Of a stretch of 27,645 nt of DNA, positions 1 through 6,769 are shown one piece after another. The DNA is taken from NCBI GenBank assembly GCA_035525375.1, contig DATLEI010000015.1, positions 1-27,645 of the forward strand. Reading direction: 5' to 3'. The first letter of the stretch is position 1. Each line of letters starts with the position of its first letter. The notes beneath the pieces were generated by a model that worked only from the letters and a program-made list of their open reading frames with translations, did no database searches and was not told the origin of the DNA. The position numbers were made by a program, and so were the translations under genes. The DNA is from JALZBN01 sp035525375. GTDB taxonomy: Bacteria > Actinomycetota > Acidimicrobiia > Acidimicrobiales > AC-14.

Positions 1-1
1 G

Positions 2-853
2 TTCTCCGAGCTGCGCTGGTTCGTCCGCCCTTCGCTCGGCGATCGACTGGGGCCGTATGGCCCCGGTGGAATGCGCCCGAAGCCGCGGGCATTGCTGCCG
101 TCGGTGGAGTCGTGTAGTGAGGTCGTGCGGCCGTTGTGCCGGATCCTCGGCGAGCGGGTTGCCCAGGGTCTTGGGGTGGGTGAAGACCTGGCCGTCCGGC
201 TCGAGCGAATTCATTCGCCGCTCGATGTGACCGCCTTTCGGGTCCGCCAACTGGGTTGGAGCGCCCTCGGCTTCGCGGCGGGAGCGCTGCTCACCTTGGC
301 CATGCGCCCCCCGGCAGTGATCGGCCTTCTCTTCATCTTCGGTGGCGCGGCACTGGCGTTCCTCGTGTTTGAGCAGCGGGCGGCCACGGCATCCGACGCG
401 TGGAAGCGCCGGCTGTTCCTCGAGTTGCCCGTGATCGCAGAGCAGTTGGCGATGCTGCTCTCGGCTGGATTCTCGCTCGGAGCGGCACTCAACCGCTTGG
501 CGACGCGCGGTAAGGGCAACGCGGCTCGCGACCTGGCCCGTGTCTGCGGACGGGTCCGCCAGGGGCTGTCGGAGATCGATGCCCTTCGGGAGTGGGCTGT
601 GCTTGCCGATGTCCCCGCCCTCACCCGCCTGATGCCGGTTCTGGCTCTCAACCGGGAAGCTAGCGATCTCGGGCGGCTCCTATCGGAGGAGGCCCGTGCG
701 ATCCGCAAAGACGTGCAGCGCGAGTTGGTGGAGACCGCGGAACGGCGCGGCCAGCAGGTTTGGATCCCGGTCACCGTGGCCGCCCTGGTGCCAGGAGTGA
801 TCTTCATTGCCGTGCCCTTCATCGAGGCCTTGCGCCTCTTCTCGAGTCCCTGA
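2..853 (+). CDS. TadC-like type II secretion F-domain protein (5' partial)
   Basis: Inner-membrane platform protein of a Tad/Flp pilus assembly machine. The reading frame is open to the left edge. The first ATG is at 71, but the 23 codons before it (LRWFVRPSLGDRLGPYGPGG and neighbours) look like the usual start of TadB/TadC proteins, so I treat the gene as 5' truncated rather than starting at 71. Two adjacent hydrophobic segments lie at about residues 84-101 and 103-122 of the visible part. A cytoplasmic T2SSF-type helical region follows (around ELPVIAEQLAMLLSAGFSLG), then a C-terminal membrane segment at about 253-275. The gene is followed after 41 nt by a Flp-like pilin and three TadE/TadG-like genes, which supports the Tad assignment. 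TadB instead of TadC cannot be excluded. Confidence 0.8.
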   Translation, partial: FSELRWFVRPSLGDRLGPYGPGGMRPKPRALLPSVESCSEVVRPLCRILGERVAQGLGVGEDLAVRLERIHSPLDVTAFRVRQLGWSALGFAAGALLTLAMRPPAVIGLLFIFGGAALAFLVFEQRAATASDAWKRRLFLELPVIAEQLAMLLSAGFSLGAALNRLATRGKGNAARDLARVCGRVRQGLSEIDALREWAVLADVPALTRLMPVLALNREASDLGRLLSEEARAIRKDVQRELVETAERRGQQVWIPVTVAALVPGVIFIAVPFIEALRLFSSP

Positions 854-894
854 GTTACCCGTACAACCCGAGCTGTTCAAAGACAAGGAGAGAA

Positions 895-1104
895 ATGAAC
901 GACAGCATGCTGCGTGCGTACGTGTGGGTGCGATCGATGTCGGTCGGACTCGTAAAGGATGAATCTGGCGAAGGCGTCATCTCGGCCGCGATCGCGGTCC
1001 TGATAATGGCGGCGCTCGGGGCCATCATGTGGGTCGGGTTCCGCACGATCTGGAACAACACCAGCTCCCAGACCAACACCCAGATCAACCAGATCGGTCG
1101 CTGA
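895..1104 (+). CDS. Flp-like pilin, 69 aa
   Basis: Small probable pilin subunit of the Tad pilus. An AAGGAG Shine-Dalgarno at 885-890, four bases before ATG 895, fixes the start; the longer in-frame ORF from 760 runs into the previous gene and is not used. The protein has a basic N-terminal leader, a DESG motif at residues 22-25, a hydrophobic helix at about 27-48 and a polar Asn/Gln/Thr-rich tail. This is the layout of Flp pilins, which are cut by a prepilin peptidase after a Gly. The usual Glu at +5 of the mature pilin is not at that position (Glu is at +1), so it is a divergent member. It could also be a minor pilin. Confidence 0.7.
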   Translation: MNDSMLRAYVWVRSMSVGLVKDESGEGVISAAIAVLIMAALGAIMWVGFRTIWNNTSSQTNTQINQIGR

Positions 1105-1125
1105 GGCGAGGCTCGGGCGCGTCCG

Positions 1126-1518
1126 GTGCGCCGGCCGGTTCGAGACGAGCGGGGTGGTGGTCCACTCTCCGCTTGGTTCGGGTTTGTCGTCTTCCTCGCG
1201 TTGCTGCTGTTCGCGGTGCAGGTCTCATTCAACCTCTACGCCACGTCGGTCGTCACGTCGGTGGCCTATGACGCGGCGCGCAAGGTGGCGGGTGCACACG
1301 GCGGGCCGGGCGCGGAGGCTCAGGCCGAAGCCGATGCCCGGCGCGCCCTCGGTCGCTACGGCAATCGAGTCACATTCCAGTGGACGGCGACCGGTGAGGT
1401 GGTGGAGCTGCGAGTCAGAGCAACGAGCCCCAGCGTCTTGCTGCCGGCACTGGGCGGCCCCTTGGCGTTCGGCGATATCGACCGCACGGTGCGGGTGCGC
1501 ACCGAGCGCTTCCGATGA
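1126..1518 (+). CDS. TadE-like pilus assembly protein
   Basis: 130 aa, GTG start. A short charged N-terminus containing DERGG is followed by one membrane helix (about residues 15-36) and then YATSVVTSVAYDAARKVAG, the TadE-type segment in which a membrane helix runs into an amphipathic helix with an AAR motif. The remainder is a small predicted extracytoplasmic domain. TadE-family proteins are pseudopilin-like parts of the Tad apparatus. The stop codon overlaps the start of the next gene (ATGA at 1515-1518), so the two are probably translationally coupled. No strong Shine-Dalgarno precedes the GTG. Confidence 0.72.
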   Translation: MRRPVRDERGGGPLSAWFGFVVFLALLLFAVQVSFNLYATSVVTSVAYDAARKVAGAHGGPGAEAQAEADARRALGRYGNRVTFQWTATGEVVELRVRATSPSVLLPALGGPLAFGDIDRTVRVRTERFR

Positions 1519-1988
1519 GGACGCCGCGCCGGGCAAGGGTCGACGAATCTGGTCAGGTCGCCGGCATCGAGGCCATCCCCTTCGGCGTGCTCGTGTTCGT
1601 GGTAGGCGTACTCCTGGTGGCCAACGCATGGGCCGTGGTCGATGCAAAGATGGCTGTTTCCTCGGCGGCGCGCGAGGCAACACGGGCATATGTAGAGGCG
1701 CCCGTGGGAGCCGATCCGCTGGCGGAGGCCCAGGTCGCGGCGGAGGAGGCAGTACGGGGCGCAGGTCGTGATCCTCGCCGCCTACGCGTCACGACCCTCG
1801 AGAGCGGGTTCACTCGCTGTCAGAGCATCAAGATCGAGGTGGCCTACGCAGTGCCGGCGATCACGCTCCCATGGATCGGCAGCTACGGCGACGGCTATAC
1901 GGCCGCAGCCCGGCACACCGAGATCGTCGATCCGTTCCGTAGCGGCGTACCTCTGGCGGAGAGTCGCTGTGACACGGTCGCCCGCTGA
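1515..1988 (+). CDS. TadE-like pilus assembly protein (second copy)
   Basis: 157 aa; ATG overlaps the previous stop by four bases. Architecture matches its neighbour: DESGQ near the N-terminus, one membrane helix (about 19-40: IPFGVLVFVVGVLLVANAWA), then KMAVSSAAREATRAYVEA, the TadE-type amphipathic continuation. Two cysteines (in FTRCQS and ESRCDT) could form a disulfide outside the membrane. Two TadE-like genes plus a TadG-like gene in a row is common in actinobacterial Tad loci. The exact role in pilus assembly is not known from sequence. Confidence 0.7.
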   Translation: MRTPRRARVDESGQVAGIEAIPFGVLVFVVGVLLVANAWAVVDAKMAVSSAAREATRAYVEAPVGADPLAEAQVAAEEAVRGAGRDPRRLRVTTLESGFTRCQSIKIEVAYAVPAITLPWIGSYGDGYTAAARHTEIVDPFRSGVPLAESRCDTVAR

Positions 1989-2457
1989 CCGACATCGCTG
2001 GTGCGCCGGCGAACGAGGCAGTGTCTTGTTGCTCTTCCCGGTCGCCGTACTCGTCGTCATCATCCTCGCGGCAATAACGGTGGACTCGTCGATTGTCTTC
2101 CTCGGTCAGCGGGAGGTCGCCAACTCGGTCGCCGCCGCGGCCAACGATGCCGCGACGATCGGGGTCGGCAACGGCGCGTTCTATCGCGCCGGCGCTGTGG
2201 AACTCGATCCGGGCACAGCAGAGCAACTGGCCATCGAGCGAGTTCGCGCCGCCCTTGATACCGAGCGTTTTCGCGACCTCCGAGTTGACGTACAAGTCGT
2301 AGGCGCGCGCGGCGGGTGTCCCCCCTCGGTCCGGGTTCACGCCTCGGCCACGGTGGCGTACGTCTTCGCCCGAGGGGTGCCCGGCGCGGCGCCGCGAGCC
2401 ACGGTTGAGGCGGTGGCGGTTGCCGCGCCCACCGGCTCATCGGCCGCACGATGTTAA
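1969..2457 (+). CDS. TadG/Rv3654-like pilus-locus membrane protein
   Basis: 162 aa. GTG at 1969 is preferred because GGCGGAGAG lies just upstream (about 1955-1963) and it gives a short N-terminus before the membrane helix. The open frame continues upstream to 1768, but that part overlaps the previous gene. GERGS is followed by a hydrophobic helix (about residues 18-40, LLLFPVAVLVVIILAAITVD) and REVANSVAAAANDAA, typical of the N-terminal helix of Tad-locus TadG/TadE-like proteins. The rest is a small predicted secreted domain. It overlaps the upstream gene by 20 nt and is the last clear Tad gene here. Confidence 0.65.
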   Translation: MTRSPADRHRWCAGERGSVLLLFPVAVLVVIILAAITVDSSIVFLGQREVANSVAAAANDAATIGVGNGAFYRAGAVELDPGTAEQLAIERVRAALDTERFRDLRVDVQVVGARGGCPPSVRVHASATVAYVFARGVPGAAPRATVEAVAVAAPTGSSAARC

Positions 2458-2460
2458 GAC

Positions 2461-2505
2461 ATGAAAGAACTTGAAATGCTAGAAAATTCTCTATAAGCTT
2501 GGCTC
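2461..2505 (+). promoter_or_regulatory. AT-rich promoter with phased A-tracts, leaderless start
   Basis: Of the 40 bases at 2461-2500 only 11 are G or C, in sharp contrast to the surroundings. GAAA tracts begin at 2463, 2473 and 2482, about one helical turn apart, as in bent DNA or UP elements. TTGAAA (2471-2476) and TATAAG (2492-2497) resemble -35 and -10 boxes with a short 15-nt spacer. The -10 ends eight bases before ATG 2506 and there is no Shine-Dalgarno, so transcription may start at the ATG. Confidence 0.5.
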
Positions 2506-3894
2506 ATGACGGCCAGCCAGGTCCATCTCAAGACGGGGCCGCCGGCGCGAATTGCTCGCGAGGCCGAGTTGCTCGCGTGCACGAAGCATCCCGGCGTCGT
2601 CGAGTTGATCGGTGTCGAGGGCGATCTCGACCCAACCCTCGTGACGCGCCGCATCGACGGACAGGCGCTGGCAGAGGTGATGACGCTTTCCCGAGCCGAA
2701 GTGGCTGGAATCGTGGCTGCGGTGGCGTCGACGTTGGCCGACCTCCATCAACGCGACATTGTGCACGGCGCCATCGCAGCCGAGCATGTGGTGCTGGGCC
2801 CAGGTGGCCGGCCGGTACTGTGCAGCTTCGGCTACGGCGGCCGGGTCGGTCGAAGTTCGCCCGACGCGCCGCCCATCGCTGACGAATTCGTTGATCCGAA
2901 CCATCACGATGGCGACCCACTCGACCCTTCCGTCGACGTATTCGGCATCGGGTCCCTCTTGCGGTCGCTCCTAAACCCGGTGTCGCGCTCTCGTAGCGAT
3001 CCGTTACTGCGCCTGGCCGACGAGGCGACCGCGGCCGATGTCGAGCGGCGCCCAACTGCAGCGCAGCTGGCGACGGCCATCAACGACGCCGTTCCCGACG
3101 CCGTCCTGCCTGGCACATCGCGCGCCACACGGTTGGGCAACGGGCCGCCCCTGCCTCGTCCCGGCGCGCTCGAGGAACTTCGTCGGGCGCACGCGCCGTC
3201 GCCGCGACCGCGGTCGTTTCGCCTTCGACCGTTGAAGCTGGGGCCCACGGTCACGCTCGGGTTCATCTCCGTAGTGGGCGCGCTTGTCGTGGGCTTAGCG
3301 ATCAGCGCTGCCAACGGTCGCTCGGGGCCAAGCCCTGTCGCCGCGCCAGCCGTCGAGGCCTCGCTGCCGTTTGCTGGAGTGACGACGTTGGCGGGTGCCC
3401 CGGAGACAACGACGACCGTGCTTCCGTCGTCGACCCTATTCCCGTCGACCGTGTTCCCCCCGACAACGGTGGTCCCATCGACGGCCGCAGTTGCGGCCAC
3501 CGGGCTGGATTCATTCCGCTGTCCGGCCGTAACAGCGTCACTCGTTGCCGACATCGATGACGACGGGTGCGCGGAGAAGCTGCAATACGCGGATGGCGTC
3601 CTGACTGCAGGCACGGTGCGGTGGTCCGTGGGCGAGGCCGGCGATCAGGTGGCCACCGGCGACTGGTCCTGCGGCGGCCAAAGTCAGCTCGCCCTGCTTC
3701 GTCCGCGGACGGGCGACGTATTCCTATTCGACGGATGGGCTTCGCAGCAGGACCTGGTGGCGGTTGCCGTGACCCGCGTCGAGGGTGGTTTTACCCTGCG
3801 CCCGGGCGACGCTGGCGACAGAGGATGCCAGCGTCTGGTTGTCGACCGGCGCGATGGTCCTCCCGTTGTTGTACCGATCGGCCTCGGCGAATGA
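2506..3894 (+). CDS. Membrane-anchored pseudokinase with extracellular VCBS/FG-GAP-like region
   Basis: 462 aa. Residues 1-200 resemble a Ser/Thr protein kinase domain: a possible beta-3 Lys (VHLK, K9), an alpha-C-like EAELL, the alpha-F Asp (DVFGIGS, D144) and RRPTAAQL near the C-lobe end. The glycine-rich loop is absent, because an in-frame stop at 2494 and the ATG leave only eight residues before K9. The HRD-type loop reads HGAIAAEHVVL, so the catalytic Asp, Lys and Asn positions hold Ala, Ala and His. DFG reads SFG. A pseudokinase is therefore likely. One membrane helix (about 247-268) leads to a Thr/Ser/Pro-rich linker and a C-terminal domain with DIDDDG (349-354) and a GDWSCGG-type repeat, like VCBS/FG-GAP proteins. 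The layout resembles PASTA-type receptor kinases without catalysis. It is coupled to the LysM gene and follows the Tad genes; a regulatory or scaffold role in pilus or wall assembly is inference. Confidence 0.72.
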   Translation: MTASQVHLKTGPPARIAREAELLACTKHPGVVELIGVEGDLDPTLVTRRIDGQALAEVMTLSRAEVAGIVAAVASTLADLHQRDIVHGAIAAEHVVLGPGGRPVLCSFGYGGRVGRSSPDAPPIADEFVDPNHHDGDPLDPSVDVFGIGSLLRSLLNPVSRSRSDPLLRLADEATAADVERRPTAAQLATAINDAVPDAVLPGTSRATRLGNGPPLPRPGALEELRRAHAPSPRPRSFRLRPLKLGPTVTLGFISVVGALVVGLAISAANGRSGPSPVAAPAVEASLPFAGVTTLAGAPETTTTVLPSSTLFPSTVFPPTTVVPSTAAVAATGLDSFRCPAVTASLVADIDDDGCAEKLQYADGVLTAGTVRWSVGEAGDQVATGDWSCGGQSQLALLRPRTGDVFLFDGWASQQDLVAVAVTRVEGGFTLRPGDAGDRGCQRLVVDRRDGPPVVVPIGLGE

Positions 3895-4670
3895 TCCGGC
3901 GTCGGTGCGCGGCCCTGGTGCTGTGGTTTGGCCTACTCGCGCTAGTGATCGCCGGCTTGCACATCGCCGGTGAGAGTGTGCTCCGTACGCCGGGGATGAC
4001 CGCTTCAGCTGGATGGTCGCGATGGCTCATCCGCACCGATCCGGTGGTCACCGCTTTTGCCCTTCTTCGTCTGGTCATGCTCGCGGCCGCTTGGTACACA
4101 CTGGCGGTGACGACCGCAACCGCGGCGGCGCACTTCGGTGGCTCCGGCGCGCTGGTTGCGGCGGTCGACCGATTAACTGTGCCCGCATTGCGGCGCCTCC
4201 TCGCCATGACCGTCAGCGCAAGTGTCGCCACCGGGAGCTTCGGCGCCCTCGTCAGTCCGGCCGGCGCGCAACCGGTTGACCCCCCGGCCACAGTGACGAT
4301 GCATCGACTTGGGGAGGGCGAGGCTCTCCCGACGATGACACCTACGTCTACGTCGACGACCACGGCCGCGACCACGTCGACGACCGCGACCACGGCGGCC
4401 GGCCCCGTTCCGGCCGCTGGTACCGCCGCGCCGTCAGAACCGGCCTCGTCGGTGCCGCGGGCGGCGCGAGAGTGGCGAGTTGAGCGCGGTGATTGCTTTT
4501 GGACCATCGCCGAAAGCGTGCTCACCGCGTCCGCCGGTCGCGCGCCGTCTGACGCCGAGATTGTTCCCTACTGGCGCCGCCTGATCGAGGCGAACCGCGC
4601 CGTTCTTGGCGACCGCAACAATCCCGACCTCATCTTCCCCGGCCAAATCTTCACGGTGCCCCCGCCGTGA
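3891..4670 (+). CDS. LysM-domain membrane protein
   Basis: 259 aa; ATG 3891 overlaps the stop of the pseudokinase gene (ATGA). The open frame extends upstream to 3567 but only inside the neighbour. Three hydrophobic segments (about 5-26, 53-78 and 103-125) are followed by a Thr/Ala/Pro-rich linker (148-185, coded by repetitive ACGACC-like sequence at about 4336-4400). The C-terminal LysM module (about 194-257) runs from WRVERGDCFWTIAESV through LIEANRAVLGDRNNPDLIFPGQIFTVP. LysM binds N-acetylglucosamine-containing glycans such as peptidoglycan. Membrane LysM proteins are often found beside actinobacterial Tad loci, so it may anchor the pilus machine to the wall; that is inference. Confidence 0.82.
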   Translation: MIRRRCAALVLWFGLLALVIAGLHIAGESVLRTPGMTASAGWSRWLIRTDPVVTAFALLRLVMLAAAWYTLAVTTATAAAHFGGSGALVAAVDRLTVPALRRLLAMTVSASVATGSFGALVSPAGAQPVDPPATVTMHRLGEGEALPTMTPTSTSTTTAATTSTTATTAAGPVPAAGTAAPSEPASSVPRAAREWRVERGDCFWTIAESVLTASAGRAPSDAEIVPYWRRLIEANRAVLGDRNNPDLIFPGQIFTVPPP

Positions 4671-4712
4671 GGCCGTTCGTTGTCGCGTTGGCCGTGTCCC
4701 CCCTCTGGATGG

Positions 4713-5411
4713 TCAGCGCGACGACGGACTACTCGGCGCGACGACCCCGGCGCGCAACGCGCTGAGTAACGCGCCGGCCGCGACCGCGCCGGTCTCGGTC
4801 CGCAGCACGTGCACCGCCAGCTTGACTCTTGGCAGCCCGGTCGCCAGCTCCTCCGGCGCCCAGCCCCCTTCGGGACCGACGAGCACGATGCCGTAAGGCG
4901 GCGCGGGCGGGTCACCGGCGCGGTCGGCCAGAGCTGCGCCGCGGCCAGCCACCTCGTCGAACGTGGTCACGTCCTCTACGACGGGTAGCCAGGCTCGCCG
5001 GCTCTGCGACGCGGCCTCCCTGGCCACGCGTCGGAGCCGCTCCACGTGGCGGGCGGCGCGCTTGTCGCCGGCGTCCCAGCGCACCACCGAGCGCGCGGCC
5101 ACGAACGGCACGATGCGGTCCGCGCCGAGCTCGGTGAGCTTTTGCACCGCCCACTCCGTCCGCTCGCCCTTGACCACCGCGAATCCCACGACGACGGGTG
5201 GCGCGGCCTGCGGCTCATGGGCCACCTCGCCTACCGGCTCGAGCATCGGCGCGAAGTGGCAGTCCACGGATCCGCCCGAGCCGTCGCTCACTGTGATCAG
5301 GTCACCGGCGCGCAGGCGCAGGACCCGGTCGAGGTGATGGCGGTCGTCGTCGGACAGCTCCGGCGCGCCCAGGTCGGCCACGAACACGTGCGCCTTCGTG
5401 CTGGCGCTCAC
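4713..5411 (-). CDS. rsmE: 16S rRNA (uracil1498-N3)-methyltransferase RsmE
   Basis: 232 aa, a normal length. RsmE methylates N3 of U1498 in 16S rRNA using SAM and has a SPOUT fold. Visible features are the N-terminal PUA-like segment HHLDRVLRLRAGDLITVSDGSGG, the conserved KGERTEWAVQKLTELGADRIVPF, and the C-terminal knot motifs GIVLVGPEGGWAPEEL and LRTETGAVAAGALLSALR. GTG at 5411 is used; it has no good Shine-Dalgarno but overlaps the stop of a short leader ORF (GTGA). The 50 bases before the start are a diverged copy of the first codons of the gene. It lies 203 nt after dnaJ in the same direction, an arrangement known in other bacteria. Confidence 0.93.
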   Translation of the reverse strand: MSASTKAHVFVADLGAPELSDDDRHHLDRVLRLRAGDLITVSDGSGGSVDCHFAPMLEPVGEVAHEPQAAPPVVVGFAVVKGERTEWAVQKLTELGADRIVPFVAARSVVRWDAGDKRAARHVERLRRVAREAASQSRRAWLPVVEDVTTFDEVAGRGAALADRAGDPPAPPYGIVLVGPEGGWAPEELATGLPRVKLAVHVLRTETGAVAAGALLSALRAGVVAPSSPSSR

Positions 5412-5461
5412 GTCGGCGCGCCCAAGTCGGCTTCCAACACACGAGCCTTCCTCCAGCTCAC
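5358..5461 (-). repeat. Diverged tandem duplication at the start of rsmE
   Basis: Unit A is 5412-5461 and unit B is about 5358-5411, the first codons of rsmE. Both begin GTGAGC and both contain GCCGAC(T/C)TGGGCGCGCCG. The units are directly adjacent and differ by one inserted codon. The reading phase is kept within each unit, but unit A ends in TGA where it meets unit B. Confidence 0.55.
5408..5461 (-). other. Possible 17-codon leader ORF, diverged duplicate of the rsmE start
   Basis: A short frame starts with GTG at 5461 and ends with a TGA at 5408-5410 that overlaps the GTG of rsmE. Its peptide (VSWRKARVLEADLGAPT) matches the first residues of RsmE (VSASTKAHVFVADLGAPE) at 11 positions with a one-codon gap, and the DNA matches at about 25 of 33 bases in the core. 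This looks like an old tandem duplication of the gene start. AGGTGGGG lies just upstream of the GTG. Whether it is translated is unknown; if it is, it would be coupled to rsmE. Confidence 0.45.
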
Positions 5462-5614
5462 GACCCCACCTGCCGCGTCAGGCACAGCGGGAACGCATGC
5501 AATCCGCGATTTGGTCCACTTTGCCAGCGTTGCCGCTGTTCGAAGGATCGGTGGCCCCTGGCTCGGCCCTCAGCCCGGTTACCGCCCGCGCGACCGCGCC
5601 GGCCACTGCCGCGG

Positions 5615-6763
5615 CTACTTGAACGCCGAGCGCAGTCGGGCCCGCAGGCCCTGGTCCGGCGGCGCCACGTCGTCGCCGCGCTCGGTGGCCAGGAGGCGGA
5701 GGATGTCGTCCTGCTCCTTGGTGAGATCGGAGGGGGTGTCGACGACGACCTGGGCGAGGATGTCGCCGCGCCCGCCCCGGCCGCCGACCGAAGGAACACC
5801 CTTGCCCCGGAAGCGGAAGACCTTGCCGGTCTGGGTGCCCGCCGGAACTATCAGTTCCTCGGTGCCGTCCAGCGTTTCGTACGTCAATGTTGCGCCGAGG
5901 GCGGCCTGGGTGACGGGCAGGTGGAGGATCTCGACCAGGTCGTTTCCCTGGCGCCGGAAGCGCGCGTCGGGTCGCACTCGTAGGTGCACGTACAGGTCGC
6001 CGGGCTGACCACCCCTCGCTCCGGCGCCGCCGTGTCCGGGTAGGCGCAGGGTCGAGCCGTCGTCGACGCCCGCAGGCACGTCGACGGTGTACGACTTCTC
6101 CTCGGTGCGCCGACCCTCGCCCCGGCAAGCGGGACACGGGTCGCTGATCTCCTGGCCTATCCCGCCGCAGCGCCGGCACGGGCTGGCGGTGACCATCTGG
6201 CCGAGGATCGTCTGGCGTACCGTGCGCACCTCGCCCGCACCGCCACACTGGGTGCAGGTGGTCGCCTGTGACCCGGCGCGCGCGCCGCTGCCCGAACAGG
6301 TCTCGCACACGACCGGCAGTCGCAAGCGCACCTCGGTCTGGGTGCCGAACACCGCGCCGCGGAAGTCGAGGTCGACTGCCGTTTCCATGTCGGGGCCGGG
6401 AGGAGGACCGCTACCTCGGCGCGCCCCGCCCCCGAATGGGTTGCCGCCGCCGAAGAACTGCTCGAAGAGGTCACCCAGGCCACCCCCGCCGAAGACGTCA
6501 CCGAACCCGCCTGCGCCGGCTCCGCCGCCACCGCCTGCGCCGGTGCCGCGAAGTCCTTCGGGGCCGAACATGTCATAGCGCCGCCGCCGTTCAGGATCAC
6601 GCAAAGCCTCGTAGGCGAGGGTGCACTTCTTGAACATCTCCTCGGCCGCAGGGTCGTCGTTGGTATCAGGGTGCAGCTCGCGGGCCTTGTTGCGATACGC
6701 CTTCTTCAGCTCCTCCTGCGTCGCCGTACGCGACACGCCGAGGAGGTCGTAAAAATCCTCCAT
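5615..6763 (-). CDS. dnaJ: Chaperone DnaJ (Hsp40)
   Basis: 382 aa. Co-chaperone that stimulates the DnaK ATPase and delivers unfolded proteins. The J domain has HPD at residues 31-33. A Gly/Phe-rich segment follows (GGGGGAGAGGFGDVFGGGG). The zinc region has four CxxCxGxG-type repeats: CETCSGSG, CTQCGGAG, CRRCGGIG and CPACRGEG. The C-terminal substrate-binding domains complete a type I DnaJ. The ATG at 6763 follows GAGGAGGG at the end of hrcA, with six bases between the two genes, so hrcA-dnaJ form an operon. grpE and dnaK are not adjacent, so this is probably a stand-alone hrcA-linked dnaJ, as in many actinobacteria that have a second copy near dnaK. Confidence 0.96.
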   Translation of the reverse strand: MEDFYDLLGVSRTATQEELKKAYRNKARELHPDTNDDPAAEEMFKKCTLAYEALRDPERRRRYDMFGPEGLRGTGAGGGGGAGAGGFGDVFGGGGLGDLFEQFFGGGNPFGGGARRGSGPPPGPDMETAVDLDFRGAVFGTQTEVRLRLPVVCETCSGSGARAGSQATTCTQCGGAGEVRTVRQTILGQMVTASPCRRCGGIGQEISDPCPACRGEGRRTEEKSYTVDVPAGVDDGSTLRLPGHGGAGARGGQPGDLYVHLRVRPDARFRRQGNDLVEILHLPVTQAALGATLTYETLDGTEELIVPAGTQTGKVFRFRGKGVPSVGGRGGRGDILAQVVVDTPSDLTKEQDDILRLLATERGDDVAPPDQGLRARLRSAFK

Positions 6764-6769
6764 CGCGGA

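Noticed and set aside
211..822. Long minus-strand ORF opposite the TadC-like gene, and similar long antisense frames across the window
   Set aside because: Antisense frames of GC-rich genes are long because stop codons are rare; the Arg/Ser/Ala-rich translations show no domain and lie opposite well-recognised genes.
2461..2496. An 11-codon ORF (MKELEMLENSL) between the TadG-like gene and the pseudokinase gene
   Set aside because: It lies entirely in the AT-rich promoter island, overlaps the -35 and -10 boxes and has no ribosome-binding site of its own.
4336..4400. Repetitive ACGACC/ACCACG sequence
   Set aside because: It codes the Thr/Ala-rich linker of the LysM protein in frame and is ordinary low-complexity coding sequence rather than a repeat element.
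5462..5614. Gap between dnaJ and the rsmE leader
   Set aside because: I see no RNA gene, clear promoter, terminator or convincing small gene in it.
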